Shown here piece by piece: positions 1-12,751 of a stretch of DNA of 64,000 nt (position 1 is its first letter; the number at the start of each line of letters is the position of its first letter). A model generated the notes under the pieces. The model worked only from the letters and a program-made list of their open reading frames with translations. It was not told the DNA's origin and did not search any database. Both the position numbers and the translations under genes were made by a program. This DNA comes from Pholiota molesta (Eukaryota; Basidiomycota; Agaricomycetes; Agaricales; Strophariaceae): the NCBI GenBank assembly GCA_014925825.1, contig JACGCK010000045.1, forward strand, positions 62,001 through 126,000. Direction: 5' to 3'.

Positions 1-577
1 TAATTAGATGGATCCTTCCAAGATCCTTCACTTCGGCGATTCGAAAACGAGCCCCAGGATGCCAGACATGAAAAGCATCAAATTTTATTGACAGCTCTGA
101 TCACAGAGAGGAAGCCAGCATGATCCTATTTGCGTACTTAGCAGTCTCGTAGCTAAAGTGTAAGCAGGAATATAGGAGTTATAACAAGTAGTAGCACACA
201 GGACGAAGGGTATGACACTGAAGCAAAAAAACGGAAGTGGAGGATGCGTGTATGTATACTCCTTTATAGCCTACGCAACAGAATACATTTAAATATCGAG
301 GGATGCATGTTTACCAATGTGTGTATATTGTATGAGTATGAGAGACGAGGGGAAACGAGGGAGTAAAACAAATGGCAAGGCACACTGCGTACCAACTTGT
401 CTGGATTGAGCAAAAGCAACGGGTAAAAAACGGAAAACACGATAGATAGCTTAGGATCAAAGAGACAAGGAAAAAGAAAGAAAAGAGGAATCGAAGACAA
501 AACGACAAGCACAAGGAAGGATCAACGAGAGTGAAAATACTAGGCACCGTGGTATTCACTACCCATCGCCTCGACAA
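1..577. other. Region downstream of OPI1, no gene seen
   Basis: No convincing coding exon on either strand. The short ORFs here lack domain-like sequence and do not join through splice sites. It probably holds the 3' untranslated region of OPI1 (minus strand, stop at 578-580) and the start of an intergenic region. Confidence 0.5.
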
Positions 578-3500
578 CTACACATCCACCTCCATCTTTT
601 GCACCCCTCGCTCATCACCTTCCTCTTCCGTACCGTCAACGACACGCACCTCCCTTACTATCACGGATTCCGGTTTATCGCCCTCGTCGCCTTCAGCTTC
701 TTCCTCTTCCTCCGGCAGACCCGCGACCACGCTCCTCGGCGTGTTATACCGTGATGCCAGACTCATCGCGCCAATCGGAATCGCGCCGGGGCTGGGTGCG
801 CCCGCATAACTCGCATAACTCTTCTCGTAAGACGCTCCCTCATTGTACCCGCCCGCTGTAGAGCCGAAGCCACCTCCGCCGGGTGTATATGTCCCACCGC
901 CAGGCGTCGACGGGATGCTCGAGCCCCATGTCGTTGATGCGTTGGAGGAGAAGAATGGGGACGACGGGATGTCGGGATCGCGGTCAGCATCGTGCTCGGC
1001 GTCGAGGTCGGAGAAGGCTGTGGAGGTCGCGCTCCCCGCGCGGCGGTGGCGTATGTGCTCCGGGTGGGGGAAGCCGAACTCGGCAGCTATATCGTGTTCT
1101 GGTATATCTTCGCCTTCTTGTGCGCCGCGCTGAATGCCTACCGTGCGTAGACGGCCAACCCAGCTAGAGAAAACAGATTTTGGTATTAGCAATCCACGAA
1201 GCAACGGCGAGGAGACACTCACGCATCAGCTCTGTCCAAGCTATCCTTCACCACACCGGTGACATTGCGCATCATATCCAGACTCTCCGTCGCGAGCACC
1301 AAGATCCTCTGCGATGCGACCAGCGCCGCACTCGCCGACACCGCGTCTCCTCCCTGGCCGTCTCCGTGCCTGGTAGATGCCAATGTGGCTCTCGCCATGC
1401 GCGGAGATGATGAAGGCGATTGCGCACGCGAGCTTGTTCCGGACCGCATCCCAGACTCAGGCGCGCCCATCCCGCGCTCCCTCTGCGCCGCGCGCCTCTG
1501 GCCGGGTCCACCGGGCCGTCGTAGCGCGCTCGTCCCAAGCCCCCTGCCGCTGCCACCGTCTCGCGCTCGCTGAGGCCGCTCAAGCTCGCTACTGCAGAGG
1601 CCGACGACGACGCAGATGCACCAGTAGCGACAGGGCCAGCCTTGGTCGCCCAGCGCTGGGGGAGCTTGAGGATGAAGCCGCGGACCCGGGTGCGTGCAGG
1701 CTCGGGAAGCGCACCGCCAGTGTATTTGGACACAACATCGACCACCTGTCGGATCGTATGTACGATATCGCGGCGCACGGCGGTCAGTTTACGTAGGTGA
1801 TCTTCCGAGATAGGTGGTCGCCGCGTAACGGAAGAAGAGGAGGATGGGAGGGGCTGAAGGGACGCGGTGAAATCGCGCAAGATGAGGATTTGGGCGTCGA
1901 TGTGGGCTGTGGCATACTGGGGTGGAGGGTCACGGTTAGCGGATGTCGCACGGAACGGAGCATGGACACGAACCTGCAGCCACTGTAGACAATACTTCAG
2001 CTTCCGCATGCTCTCTTCGCTCAGCGCAGCGCTCAGTCCACCTGCCTCGAGGAGGACGGCCTGCCATCGACTGCGTTGCGCCACCTGACGTTCAGTTCCC
2101 CCAGCGGCGTCGCTGGAGGATATATTTCGTGTGTGAAACCGCTCATCTTCTTCGACGTCCCCATTTCGAGTCGGTGTAGATGAGCGTGAGTCTCGTGGCG
2201 GCGCCATGGATGGATTGGATTCTATTCAAAATAAAATCAGTTTAGTTTCGCAAATTTCATGCGACCCAATTTACCTTCCAACCAACTGGGCACGCCACGA
2301 TCGCTGCCTTTCCAGCGTCGTCCGGAATATGACGACGTGCCTTCGTTGATATCTTCGTCGTCTTCGATGGCACTTCCATCGAGTGTCTTCGTTTTTAGTT
2401 TAGGGCGTCCAGTGTTATACATTGACGAAGGAGAGGTAGGGGAGATGGTCATGGTCGCGCTGGGTGATGCGGTAGTGTCAGCACCTGTTGAGGGCCGACG
2501 GTAGCGGTCAAGCTATAGAGAGATTAATATGGTTGATATGAAAAGAAGAAGAAATGTAAAACAGAAAGAAAATAAGAAAATCAAAGTGATAAACAAAGCA
2601 CTTGGATCAATAGACATCGCGCCTTGCAGGGAAATCTGTAGCAAAACTACTGTCCTTCAAAGGACGGAAAAAAGGTACAAGATTCTGGATCTCTCGTACT
2701 TAGATAGAGATTTCCTTTTGTCTGCAAGGAAAGGAGAGATCATTACTCTTCCCTGTGTCAATTTGACACTGATAGTGGTTCCCGAATGCAAATATGGGCA
2801 AATATCGTGCAGCTTCGAGGCAATGATGTACGCCTGCGCATCCCAGACACAAGGCTGCACAAAGTGACCTCGAAAAGTTCTTCAAAGAAAGAAAGAAAAA
2901 CTGAGCATCGAGCGCCCCAGTGTGAAAGCGCAGATTATCACGTGCGAGTGTTATATCGTTGTGATCGAGCGCAGGAACGGAAGTAGAAAAACAAAACGAC
3001 GACGACGAAGAGCAGGGGAGAGATCGTTACTCGTCCCTGTGTCGATTTGGCACTGATAGTGGTTCCCAAATGCAAATATGGGTAAATATCGTGCAGCTCT
3101 GAGGCAATGATGTACGCCTGCGCATCCCAGACGTAAGGCTGCACGAAGTGACCTCGAAAAGTTCTTCAAAGAAAGAAAACTGAGCATCGAGCGCCCCAGT
3201 GTGATATCCACAAAGCGCAGATTATCACGCTTCTTCTGAAGTGTAGAGATTTCCTTTCGTTCGCAAGGAGAGGAGAGATCGTGACTCGTCCCTGTGTCGA
3301 TTTGACAGTATAGTGGTTCCCAAATGCAAATAAGGGCAGATATCGTGCAGCTTCGAGGCAATGATGCACGAAGTAACCTCGAAAACTATTCCTCAAAGAA
3401 AGAAAAACCGCAACGAGCGCCCCACCGTGATATCCCACTACGCACAGATTATCACGTGCGAGTGTTACATCGTTGTGATCGAGCGCAGGAACGGAAGTAA

Positions 3501-4087
3501 AAAAACAAAGCGACGACGAACGTACCCTGTCGAGTTGTCTGCACGCAAAGTCATCGAGCTGATTGACATTAACGGGGAGACGGTCGATAACGGGGCGAGA
3601 GACGGCCTTGACGCTGGATTCCATCATCTCCGCGCCGTACTATCAGCATGTTAGTTTAGCGCCGGTGTGATTCCATCGAGCTCGGCGTACCTTTACGACC
3701 CGTGACGATGCTTTCCCCTGCTCATACACACGCATGGCCGAGCCTAGTAGCGGTAAACTTGACATTCGTGATACAAATGCTGGTGCGCTGGAAGATGCTT
3801 CGGACACAAGAGATGCATCGCGAGATCGCGATGGGTCCAGGGATGTAGGCGAGGCGATACGGGGTGATTTTATGGATGAAGTCGACGACGAGGAGATGGA
3901 GAGCGGTGGGAGTGTTCTGGTATCTTGTCAAGGATGAATACGAGGAAAATCAATAATATATGATGTGCCTACTAGAGTCTGCACGAGCGCCACTGCGCAT
4001 GTCGCCTAGGGCCTTGATGGCGATACGGACTGATTCTTCCTGGTCATCGATGGAAGCGTTGGCGATGGGGTGGTCGTCGTCGGCCAT
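578..4087 (-). CDS. OPI1: Opi1-type transcriptional regulator of phospholipid synthesis
   Basis: Homologue of the yeast repressor Opi1, which senses phosphatidic acid at the ER and represses inositol- and choline-responsive genes. I place eight exons: 4087-3973, 3923-3691, 3639-3526, 2512-2275, 2221-1974, 1916-1557, 1497-1223 and 1163-578, summing to 722 codons plus stop. Family signatures are ESVRIAIKALGDMRS near residue 20, KASSRVVKYGAEM, PVIDRLPVNVNQLDDFACRQ, SEESMRKLKYCLQWLQ, DIVHTIRQVVDVVSKYTGGA and, near the end of the conserved part, ILVLATESLDMM followed by WVGRLRTVG. The tail is Gly/Ser-rich, then acidic. The start is the first ATG of the exon carrying the conserved N-terminal motif. 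The fourth intron (3525-2513) is about 1 kb and repeat-filled. The 59-nt intron at 1556-1498 is the least certain: it is needed to restore frame but lies in GC-rich low-complexity sequence. Family identity is very likely. Confidence 0.9.
2707..3525. repeat. Three diverged tandem repeats inside an OPI1 intron
   Basis: Three units start near 2707, about 2990 and about 3245, with spacings of roughly 284 and 255 bp measured on the shared GGAGAGATC block (2733, 3017, 3272). Each contains the blocks CCCTGTGTC, TGGTTCCC, TGCAAATA, CGTGCAGC and GAGCGCCCCA. The first and third units also share a block around GTGATCGAGCGCAGGAACGG (2940-2985 and 3455-3500) that the middle unit lacks. The array fills nearly all of the OPI1 intron 3525-2513. 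No open reading frame with recognisable content runs through it. Confidence 0.85.
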
Positions 4088-5956
4088 GGTGTCGGCGGCA
4101 GGTGAGATGGGAGTCAACAAGACAACCCACTCTTCAGATGCTGCTCATGTACATAATCCGTTAACATGTGAATCTAAGAGAATAATTATGCACAAACATG
4201 CCGGCCGTTGCCGCATTTTCCCTCCTTTTGGTAAATGACCAACCAATAGAAAGGCCCGAATCAAAGTTACATTCCCAGAAAAAGCGCCGAAGGCAAGTCT
4301 TCACCGTTATCAGAAATGAAAATTCATGAAATTTTATTTCAATTAAACATGCATCGACCGCCAATTCAACTTAATTGAGCTTAATTGAGCGGCCAATCCT
4401 CGGTCACGGCCTAACGATGATTACTTCTGGTCTTCCCCGGGTTGGATACTGTTGGATGGCACTTGTATAAGTATTATTGTCTGAGGAGGAAAGGCGGCGG
4501 AAACGCTATTCATAAATTCTCTCATACCACAGTTACGGTTATTTCGTCACACGATGTGCAAAGCTTATACAGCTTGTATACAGCACTCGATTTTAGGATC
4601 GCTCTGAACCGATCATGCACAGTAAGATATTATTCCAACTCTTGATTACAATCTTCTTCTCTTTAAAGAAATATGCCTTGGGCACGGGACGAGATGATTC
4701 GTCAATTGTATCATATGCGCAAAGCTAGGCGCAGTGGTTTGTAGAATCACGTTGGAATCACGCTGATCCGGTTCGGGGATGTTGTTCCAGTAATCAAATA
4801 CAGCCGCCATAATAAGTCGTCAAAGACGATCCGTTTGCAAGCTCTGAAGCCAGACAGACCTAGACATCCAGTGTACACGGAAAATTTATCCTAATTAGTC
4901 AACTACTAATAGTGGGTACCGGAGCAACGAATCAACAGTTCACCCACTCCAAAGAACGCTGACCACATTTACATAAACACATGGGGCCTATACAGCATCG
5001 CAGAGCATACCTAACTAATCTAGAAAGCGGAATAAGGGGGTCTGCATTTCAACATGAGCATAGTAAGTAAATCAATGAAATCAACGAATCAATGACCATT
5101 CATATATTCATAATTGTAATGCATAATGCCTGGCAGTGATCGATGGCTTTTGGTGGCATACTATGTATTTCGCTAAAAATAGACACTACAAGAACCGCTT
5201 CCCAACTTCACTAGCACTGCCAATGGATATTAAGAAAGCACTAGTTCCACAGTCTGAGTCTTCAGAGATATAGTTTTATCCTTATAGCTCAAGTGTTCAT
5301 GCAACATCACACGACGTATAAGCCTCCTTAATCATTCCAGTATCATTCATCAATAGCACATACTTCATATAATCTGCGCTGGTATTCATCGCGTGAAGAG
5401 AGGATATTAATAGTGGTATCATAGTATGCATACATCATTATATTGATGAGTATGTGGGTTCTCGCCTGTTCTCGCCAGGAGAGGGCATTAGGACATTTAT
5501 AGATGACTGGTTGTGGTGATGATTATAAGGACATACGTACTCGTGGGCGCTACTTTACACTTATCCATTCCACAGTCGCAGCACCCACAACAAGAAAAAG
5601 TATGTCATCGTAGCTAATAATTCTAATAGTGAAAATATTTTATAAATAACGTTCAAGTTCTCACAGCGCTTCAGCAGCGGTGTCCTTTGAATTTTGCTCT
5701 TTTTCTCCGCAAAGGTGTGCATGCACACGAACAACCCCTTTTTAAGTCCCCATTGCCATTGACATAGCCCGACGTCAAACACGGTCGGAGTCAACTTGAA
5801 GGCGCCTACGCATTCAGGACATTTGACTCACGCCCCCCGCTGTTTAAATAGAGTTCGTAATTGATTCCCAGGTCAAGCGCTCGCTAAAGCCTGATCCATC
5901 TCTCTTCTTTCCCTTCACGTCCGCGCCTATCGTACCTCCCTTGCGCTTCGAGGGAC
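4088..5956. other. Intergenic region between OPI1 and the calpain-like gene
   Basis: AT-rich spacer of about 1.9 kb between two divergently transcribed genes. I see no supported exon. A short direct repeat TTAATTGAGC TTAATTGAGC lies near 4372-4391. Both promoters must lie here. No RNA gene was recognised. Confidence 0.6.
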
Positions 5957-8936
5957 ATGTCAGTAGCTTCAAACCGTACCCATACCCATCGCTCGCACCG
6001 TCGGTCGCGAAGTCGAGACCACAAATATCGCCGACACCCCAGCCCGGATGGTGCGCCCTATACCAATGGCGACAATCCCCACCGCCAGAGTAACGGATGG
6101 GGGCCACCGCCCACTCCCCCACCCCCGCAGCCGGAGGTCACGGTGAATACCGTGAACACCGTCTCGTATGCCCAGCAACAGTTGGGCGCCTCGGCCTCAG
6201 AGGGCATGCGCCGGGCGTATGCCGAGTGCAAGGCGGCGGTCGCGCGCATCGCGGCGCAGTGCCGAGCAAAGAACCGCAAATTCCGGTGAGCAGGCGTCTT
6301 CTTTCTCTAGCGCGGAACGCCACGACTTGGGGCGTTGGGTGCTGAGCGCTGAGCGTTGGGCGTTGCATGCTGATAACGATTCTTGGGCTCGATAAATGTG
6401 GGTAGGGATGTAGAATTTGATTTGGAGAACGATTCCCAACGATGTCTTCACAATCTTGGCGAACCCAACATTTTCACGACAGCTGACGTGCGGCGCGTGG
6501 CCGAAATCTTCGCGAACCCTGTTTTCTACAGTGGCACGCCGAAGTCAGCGGAGATCGTCCAAGGGGCGTTGGAGGACGATTATCTGGTATCGGCGCTTTC
6601 AACAATGACTTCTGTTGAAAGATTGATAAAAAATCTATGTGTTGCGGTGAGTTACGATAATTTTTTTTTTTTTGATGATTTGATCCTGACGCTGCGAAAA
6701 CTCGAAGCGCGACGAAGAAGTAGGTGTGTATGGATTTCTATTTTATCGGGATTGTTATTGGGTCCCAGTTATAATAGACGAGTGAGCGCCGTATCCAAAT
6801 GATACTCCTACAATTCAAACACACTAATTGTACTTCCAGTCTCCTATTCACCAGGGTGCCCAAATGGGAGCAGCTCTCGACCGTGGAGAAGGAGTTATAT
6901 CATTTCGAGAAAGAGCGATATAACGCGACCGCACGGAAGGGTTCTGACTCGCTATACTTCGCGCGCCCAACGACAGAAGGCGAGACCTGGGTGCCGCTGG
7001 TAGAAAAGGCGTATGCGAAAATCCACGGAGACTACGCGTCGGTTAATTATGGATGGACATGTGATGCGATTGAAGACATGACTGGGTGGGTTTCGCGTTT
7101 TCTAATAACCTTCTTATACGCGGGTTGACCTTTACGCTCTACAGCGGCGTGTCGAATCTTATTCTGAGCAAGGTCAGCGAACGCCCACACTTATTGATAA
7201 TCTACGTGGTCGCTCAATTTCATGATAGGACATCTTCGACTCCGACAAGTTCTGGAATGACGAGCTCATCAAGGCAAATCAAGACCGCCTCTTTGCATGC
7301 TTGTTCAAGACACTCGACGGAGAGCGAAGCGGCGTGAAGAACGCCAGTGTCGATGGACTCGTCGGCAATCTTTCGCATTCGGTCGTGAAGGCCGTTGAGA
7401 TTCGGGGGAAGCGTTTCGTTGTCCTGCGCGACCCATGGGGGGAGGCGGGCTGGGAGGGCCCGTGGTCGGATGGTTCGAAGGAATGGACAACGGAATGGCT
7501 TGCTACGCTTCCTGAGCTTGGACACACGTTTGGAGGGAAGGGCCAGTTTGTGATGGAATGTGAGTTTCCTGGTTTAACTTTGCATTATTGAAATGCGATT
7601 GAATGACTTTCGAAGACAAGGACTTCTTGAATGTTTGGCAGGAGATCCAGAGGACTCTGATTTTTGATAGCACATGGGTCATGTCCTCCCAGTGGCTCCA
7701 TGTGTCTCTCCCATTTCCCTCAGTTTCTGCATTTTCTTTCGGCGATATCAGTTGTAAGTATGATTCAGGGATTCATTGGGTTACCATTCCTGACGATTTT
7801 AAATGGTTTTTAGTTACGTTTTCTCTTCCGGCGCCCTCTCCTGTTATCATCGTCTTTAACAAATATAATACACGCTACTTTAAAGATATTCAAGGTCCGT
7901 GTATATGGAATCTCGACTTCATCTTGGCCAGGGAAGGAGAGACCGAGCCTCTGGCGGAATCTTCCTATTCCTCCTTCTATACAAGAGGCGTCAATGTTGA
8001 GCTTGATCTAGAACCCGGAAACTACGTCATCCTTGTGAGTCTTCCCGAGGGATAGAACAATGTAAAGATCAATGTTGATATCCCATCGTACAGGGAAGAC
8101 TGGATCCTATGCCGGTTATGGATAAGGTGAGTCTAATCCTTCCAAGGATAAGACGGGAATTTCATGATTGTGCATTCTAGGAATACTTTAAGAAAGGCCT
8201 CGCAAACGGCTGGGATAGACGTAAGCTGGCCCGTGTTATGACAGAACGAGCCAAAGGGCAATCTATTGCATCCAGTAATGATTCTAATTTTCTCAGGACT
8301 AACAACCACTGACGACTCTCCGTTTATACCAGATTATAAACCCAAGTTAGTTTTGAATTATTCCAGAGTGCTATTTTATAACCGACATGCATCAGCCCTG
8401 AGCTTCTTGTTACTCCAGTGGCTGATATCCTAGGTAATCAGTATGCCAAAGCTGATAAATCAACCATCGATGCTGTAAAGAAACATGCAGGGCACGTACA
8501 CCCCGGCGAAAGTATTACGGTCACAACGACTACCACAACCACGCAAGTCATTTCCAAGATTGGCAAAGCCAAAGACGACCCGACGACTCGCCATGGTAGA
8601 CAACACACAGTTAGCGCGCCACCACCCCTAAACGGATACTCGATGCAGCCAAATGGGCAAGGGCCAACCGAACCAGGATGGCCAAGAGCGGGCAACCCAT
8701 CGCCTCCTGGGTCTCCTGGGCTCCAGCCATACGCTGCACCGCTGCCACCTCTTCCACCGCTGGACCTCCCGCGTCCAATCTCGCCGCCAACATTCCCACT
8801 TCCGACGGATGTGCTGGAGGATGATCATTCGATCGTAGTCGGGCTGAAAGTATTTACAAAGAGCGTGGCCCCAACTGTCATTACTGGGAGGTTAAAAGAT
8901 GGGAGTGCGAGACCTGCTGGTACGAGGTATGGTTAA
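5957..8936 (+). CDS. Calpain-like protein, probably catalytically inactive
   Basis: Calpain (C2) family fold. Twelve exons: 5957-6285, 6406-6646, 6708-6781, 6840-7085, 7145-7172 (28 nt), 7229-7559, 7616-7753, 7814-8034, 8094-8126, 8181-8274, 8333-8345 (13 nt) and 8396-8936, summing to 762 codons plus stop. Conserved blocks are FRDVEFDLENDSQRCLH, GVYGFLFYRDCYWVPVIIDD, ETWVPLVEKAYAKIHGDYAS and, in the second catalytic half, KRFVVLRDPWGEAGWEGPWS, followed by a calpain beta-sandwich-like region (FNKYNTRYFKDI) and a Pro-rich tail. In active calpains the Cys lies in G-D-C-W; here the site reads GALEDDYLVSAL, with Asp in place of Cys. The His motif G-H-A-Y-S is replaced by NLSHS, and the Asn of R-N-P-W-G-E is Asp. 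All three catalytic residues therefore appear to be lost while the scaffold is kept. The N terminus is rich in Arg/His/Ser. Family certain, inactivity inferred. Confidence 0.88.
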
Positions 8937-9230
8937 CGTGGATACAAGGGTATTTATTTAGGACATTTCATTTTACATATCTAAGAGTGGGTGGGAACAT
9001 TATTGGTTGGTCAATCGCTCGGAGACGAGAAATCCTCAGCAGCTGATACAAGAGTAGATGTAAAAATCTTAAAATTTGAAAACAAAATTTGTTCCGTTAT
9101 CAACCATTCTTTTGGTAACAATTCATATTCTACTCTACATCTTTCATTATTTAAACGAGCAAAATTTCGGCTTAATTGCCTCTATGTCTAGTCGACCAAA
9201 GGGAGCAGTCAGTCATCCGTGATCTTGCTC

Positions 9231-10216
9231 CTAGCATTCGTATGATGAAAGTTTACCTCTGTCAATCAAGAAACGAGGAGGTGCATCATTTGGTAAGGAC
9301 ATCAATCCCATGTTTGGAATGCGACTCACATAGTACAGATTCGCGCAAATAATGCCTGGAATTTATGACTGCTCAGCTGAAAGATCTAGAGCTCGAGAAA
9401 ATGAAGGAGTCTCTTACACAGAGGCACCCCATCAGGATCCTTTATCCATTGCGACATATTGGTCGTGTGACAGATAAAGCAAGATCTCAGCCTATGCTTT
9501 TGCTTTTTGTGCGAACTATCCGAACAGAGTTCGCACCCCTCATCAACAGCTCCAGTTGCTTCATGCGCTTGAGATTGAGGCTCGCCTCGGATAAGGGGAT
9601 CCGTAATCGCCTGGTTGATCTGACGGCCCGAGGAGTTATTGCCTTCCATGTTACCTGTGGCCGCATTATCCAATGTTCGATGGGATGCCCCGTCGGCTGC
9701 CTGCAGGGTATCACCATCGGACGTCATGATATTTGGTCTTGATAATGAATCTACGTCTGAATGGACGAGGAACCCACTTTCATCGTCCCGCTCGTTCTCG
9801 ACGCTGTGACTGGCACTGCTTGGGGAATGTGACATGGATGGACTCGATTCGTAAGAATCCCGAGCATCGGAATAAGAGGATGATATAGTAGGCGTTGCTT
9901 TTCTGAGAGATGATGCTGGCTGAGTATCCACTGGCACATCGAATTCATCTCGATTTTCAGACGCGAGAATCGGGTTCTCAGCCTCGTCTAAAGCATCTGA
10001 ATTCTGTGCATCACGAATTTGACGGAGCCATAGGTTCAGGTAGTCACTGCTTGTGGAATATCCTTCAGATCTAAACTTCAAAAAGCAAACATACAAACCA
10101 AAGAGGAATGCATGGTCGTGCACGGGAGGACAGCCATCGGAGAAACCATTAGACGATACACTGCAGTTGATAGAAAGAACTTACCTGACACTCAAATTCT
10201 CAAACGATAGTGGCAT
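9231..10216 (-). CDS. GATA-like zinc finger protein
   Basis: Single zinc finger close to the C terminus. The large exon (about 10160-9418) encodes an N-terminal segment with NLWLRQIRD, a long Ser/Asp-rich linker, and the first half of the finger, SCFICHTTNMSQWIKDPDG. It ends on a split Cys codon (T|GTAAGA). The next exon from 9355 completes it as CIICANLYY. The result is C-x2-C-x17-C-x2-C, the GATA spacing, with Trp and the Pro-Asp-Gly turn kept, but with CIICANLYY where GATA factors have CNACGLY. The frame stays open to a stop at 9233-9231, or a further intron (GTGAGT..CAG) is removed first. The 5' end is unsettled: a possible ATG at 10216 would need an implausibly short 24-nt intron to join. 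Function presumably DNA binding. Confidence 0.6.
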
Positions 10217-10700
10217 GGAGCGTGCTGAAAACTTGCGCTCGCTTGTTGCTGTCCAAGTCGATATCAATATCAGGAGGCACCGAATAGCGTCAAGGCCCTG
10301 GGAAGAGAATAGCGGGATGTTGCATGGTGAAAGCAGCGAACAGTCTTTATAGGTTCCTGGGCGGTTATATGTTTGTCCGCAAGCAAAACATCTGAGTGGT
10401 GGCCTCAAGTAGAGCCTCGATGGGGCAATTAACCCTTTGCGAGAAAGGGTATTGGAATTTGGCAGGCCTAATTGACACGTGCCCATTAATTAAAAATCCT
10501 TATAAACGCAAGCGAAACAAATTGCAAAAGGCAGCGTAACTGGCATGATAGGTAGTAGTGGGCAGAGTAAAGCTATTTCGCAGTAACGTATTAAAGGGTT
10601 CATAGCAAGAGAGATCCAAAGGTCCACCAATCCGGCAAAAGAAGATAGAAAGAAAACGTACCAGTAACCGAACAAGAAGAGCCCAAATTCTTCATGTTGA
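10217..10700. other. Spacer between the two zinc finger genes
   Basis: A minus-strand open stretch at 10181-10486 contains a few cysteines but has no recognised domain and does not join cleanly to the GATA-like gene. It may hold a missed 5' exon of that gene; otherwise I see nothing. Confidence 0.4.
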
Positions 10701-12751
10701 TTAAGGCTGGAGATGAATGCGGACATGCTGTCCCAGATTATCACGTCGACTGAAAGATTTGTCACAGCCTTCAAAGGGACATGGATGCGCTGTTGAATGA
10801 AGGCATGAATTAGTATAATTTAGACTAGAATGACCGCAAGAAAGAACATACGTTTGTCATGTGTATGAATACTTCGGACATGACGCTTCAAATGCTCGCC
10901 TCGCACGAAACATTTGCCACAACCAGGCACGACGCAGACGTAACTCCTACTGCCTGCAAGCTCGTCCGTGACGGGTGTCGGCATCCTCGAAGACTTCCTG
11001 CGAGAACGTGTAGAGCTCCGGACCATGCCTCCTTCGCTGTCGTCGAGATTATGGCCACCCTTCGAATTTCCTGACGGTGAAGCACTTCCGCCACTGGAAG
11101 TAAGATCCGCAACGAAAGGCACTTTTCGACCGCGACTCTTCTTGTTGAGGTTCGGGATGGGCACAGGTAGCGGGATTGGATGGTTTTTGCGCTTCCTAAT
11201 GCCATGACGTCCCTCGTGGTAAACAGCCAGCGGGTCGAAGTCGTCGTCGAATTGTTCGCTTCCTTCCCGACTCTTTGTAGCGCCTAATTGTGTAACCACC
11301 GCAAGCGCAAGCGCTGCACTTCCTTTCGCCTTCCCCTTGCCACGTTTCGCCTTTTTCTTGCTCGGTCCCGATTGCTCGGTCCCGGTTTCGCGAAGAAACT
11401 GAACGGGATAGGAAGGAGGGTAGGCTGGATCAACCGACGGTGACCTCGAAGGACGATAGTCGTCTGACTCAGCATCATCATCTCCGAGGTCGTCGCTATC
11501 CATCTCGAGCTCGCGAGCGTCGCTCTGAGGAACGGATTCGTCGACGAGGGAAACACGACCATTCGAATTTCGCGATCTTTGACTGTCTCGAACCGATGAC
11601 GTTTGCGCACTGTTTGTCGAAGAGATTGGTTTGGACCCTTGTGGGCGCCTAAAAGCTACGGCCGGAGAGGGTGATACAGAGCGCAAGCGCTTCTTATGTA
11701 TATTAACGACAAATGGCCGTTCAGTGGGTCTTTCGGGAGACTGCGGAACGTTCCACCCGCTCAAACCTCTTCGAGGCCGAACTGGAGATGGATGGGAAAG
11801 AATCGGATAATGATAATTAGGTGGTGATTTCGAAGAAGGACCAGAAGGATTCGAAGATAAATGGGACGCCAGATTAGAATAAGGAATTTGGGTGGACGGG
11901 AAATTGAAGCCAGAGTGCAGAGGATCGATAGAAGATACATATTCCCCATTCACCAACGTTTCAGCAGGCCTCTGTGGGTGTCCTTGATCGGACCCCGGAT
12001 AGATGTTGATTGTATCGCCTTGATTGTAATCGAGTTCCACCGGCGAAACAGAGAATTCTGCAGGAAGCTGGGGAGAATTATTTGAAAACGGGAGCTGATG
12101 TAACTGGTTCGAAGGCTGGATAATCGGTGCTCCAAAGATTGCGCCATTGGGTAGAGTGAATTGGCCCACGGAGGGCTGATCCTCCTCTGGGATCTCAATC
12201 GAGTTCTGGACATCAGGGGTGTACGAGAGCGAAGGAGGACTCCGAATAGTGTTGAAAGACAGAGAATCGAGTGGGTTCGAAAGGGATGCTGTGAGGTACA
12301 TCTGCCACTGAGCCTCCTCACGAGTCTGCATCGGAGATGGGAGGCCAGGCATTACATGTAAGCCGCTCAGTAGGTCATAACTGCTAGGGTTGGTCGGGAA
12401 CGAGGCCCGCGAGGCTGCGCAGAGAGTTGGATCCGAAATATTCAGGGCTGGCTCCTGAGAGGTATCAATATGCACTGCAGGAGAGTTTTCGTTGCAAGAA
12501 TAATCTTGAGAAGTCGTTTCCCCTTCCGTCGCAGCCCATGGCTTAACACCATAAGGATAGTTGAGTTGGCGGTCCCATCCGTTGTAGTCGCGATCCTGGT
12601 CGATGTTGGTCATCGGGTGCAGGTGCGTCCTTGAGATCATAGATGAGTCTAAGCTAGATGCTGTATCGCTGGCAGGTGGCCTCGTAATGTCGGAATTTGA
12701 ATGGAAGGCAGGCGTTATGCTTTGTTCCAAGGTATCCGTTTGTGGGAGCAT
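10701..12751 (-). CDS. C2H2 zinc finger transcription factor
   Basis: Long intrinsically disordered regulator (Ser/Pro/Asn-rich) with two C2H2 fingers at the extreme C terminus. The first, [19 protein letters not shown], ends exon 12751-10852. The second, [19 protein letters not shown], is completed in exon 10789-10701 after a 62-nt intron. Stop codon at 10703-10701. The model gives 662 codons plus stop. The GEHLKRH and RRDNLGQH recognition helices resemble the Msn2/Msn4-type stress factors and related basidiomycete C2H2 regulators, but I cannot assign an orthologue. A Lys-rich patch ([13 protein letters not shown]) may be a nuclear localisation signal. An upstream exon (about 12864) spliced to the AG at 12771 would add a few residues, so the start is uncertain. 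Confidence 0.82.
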
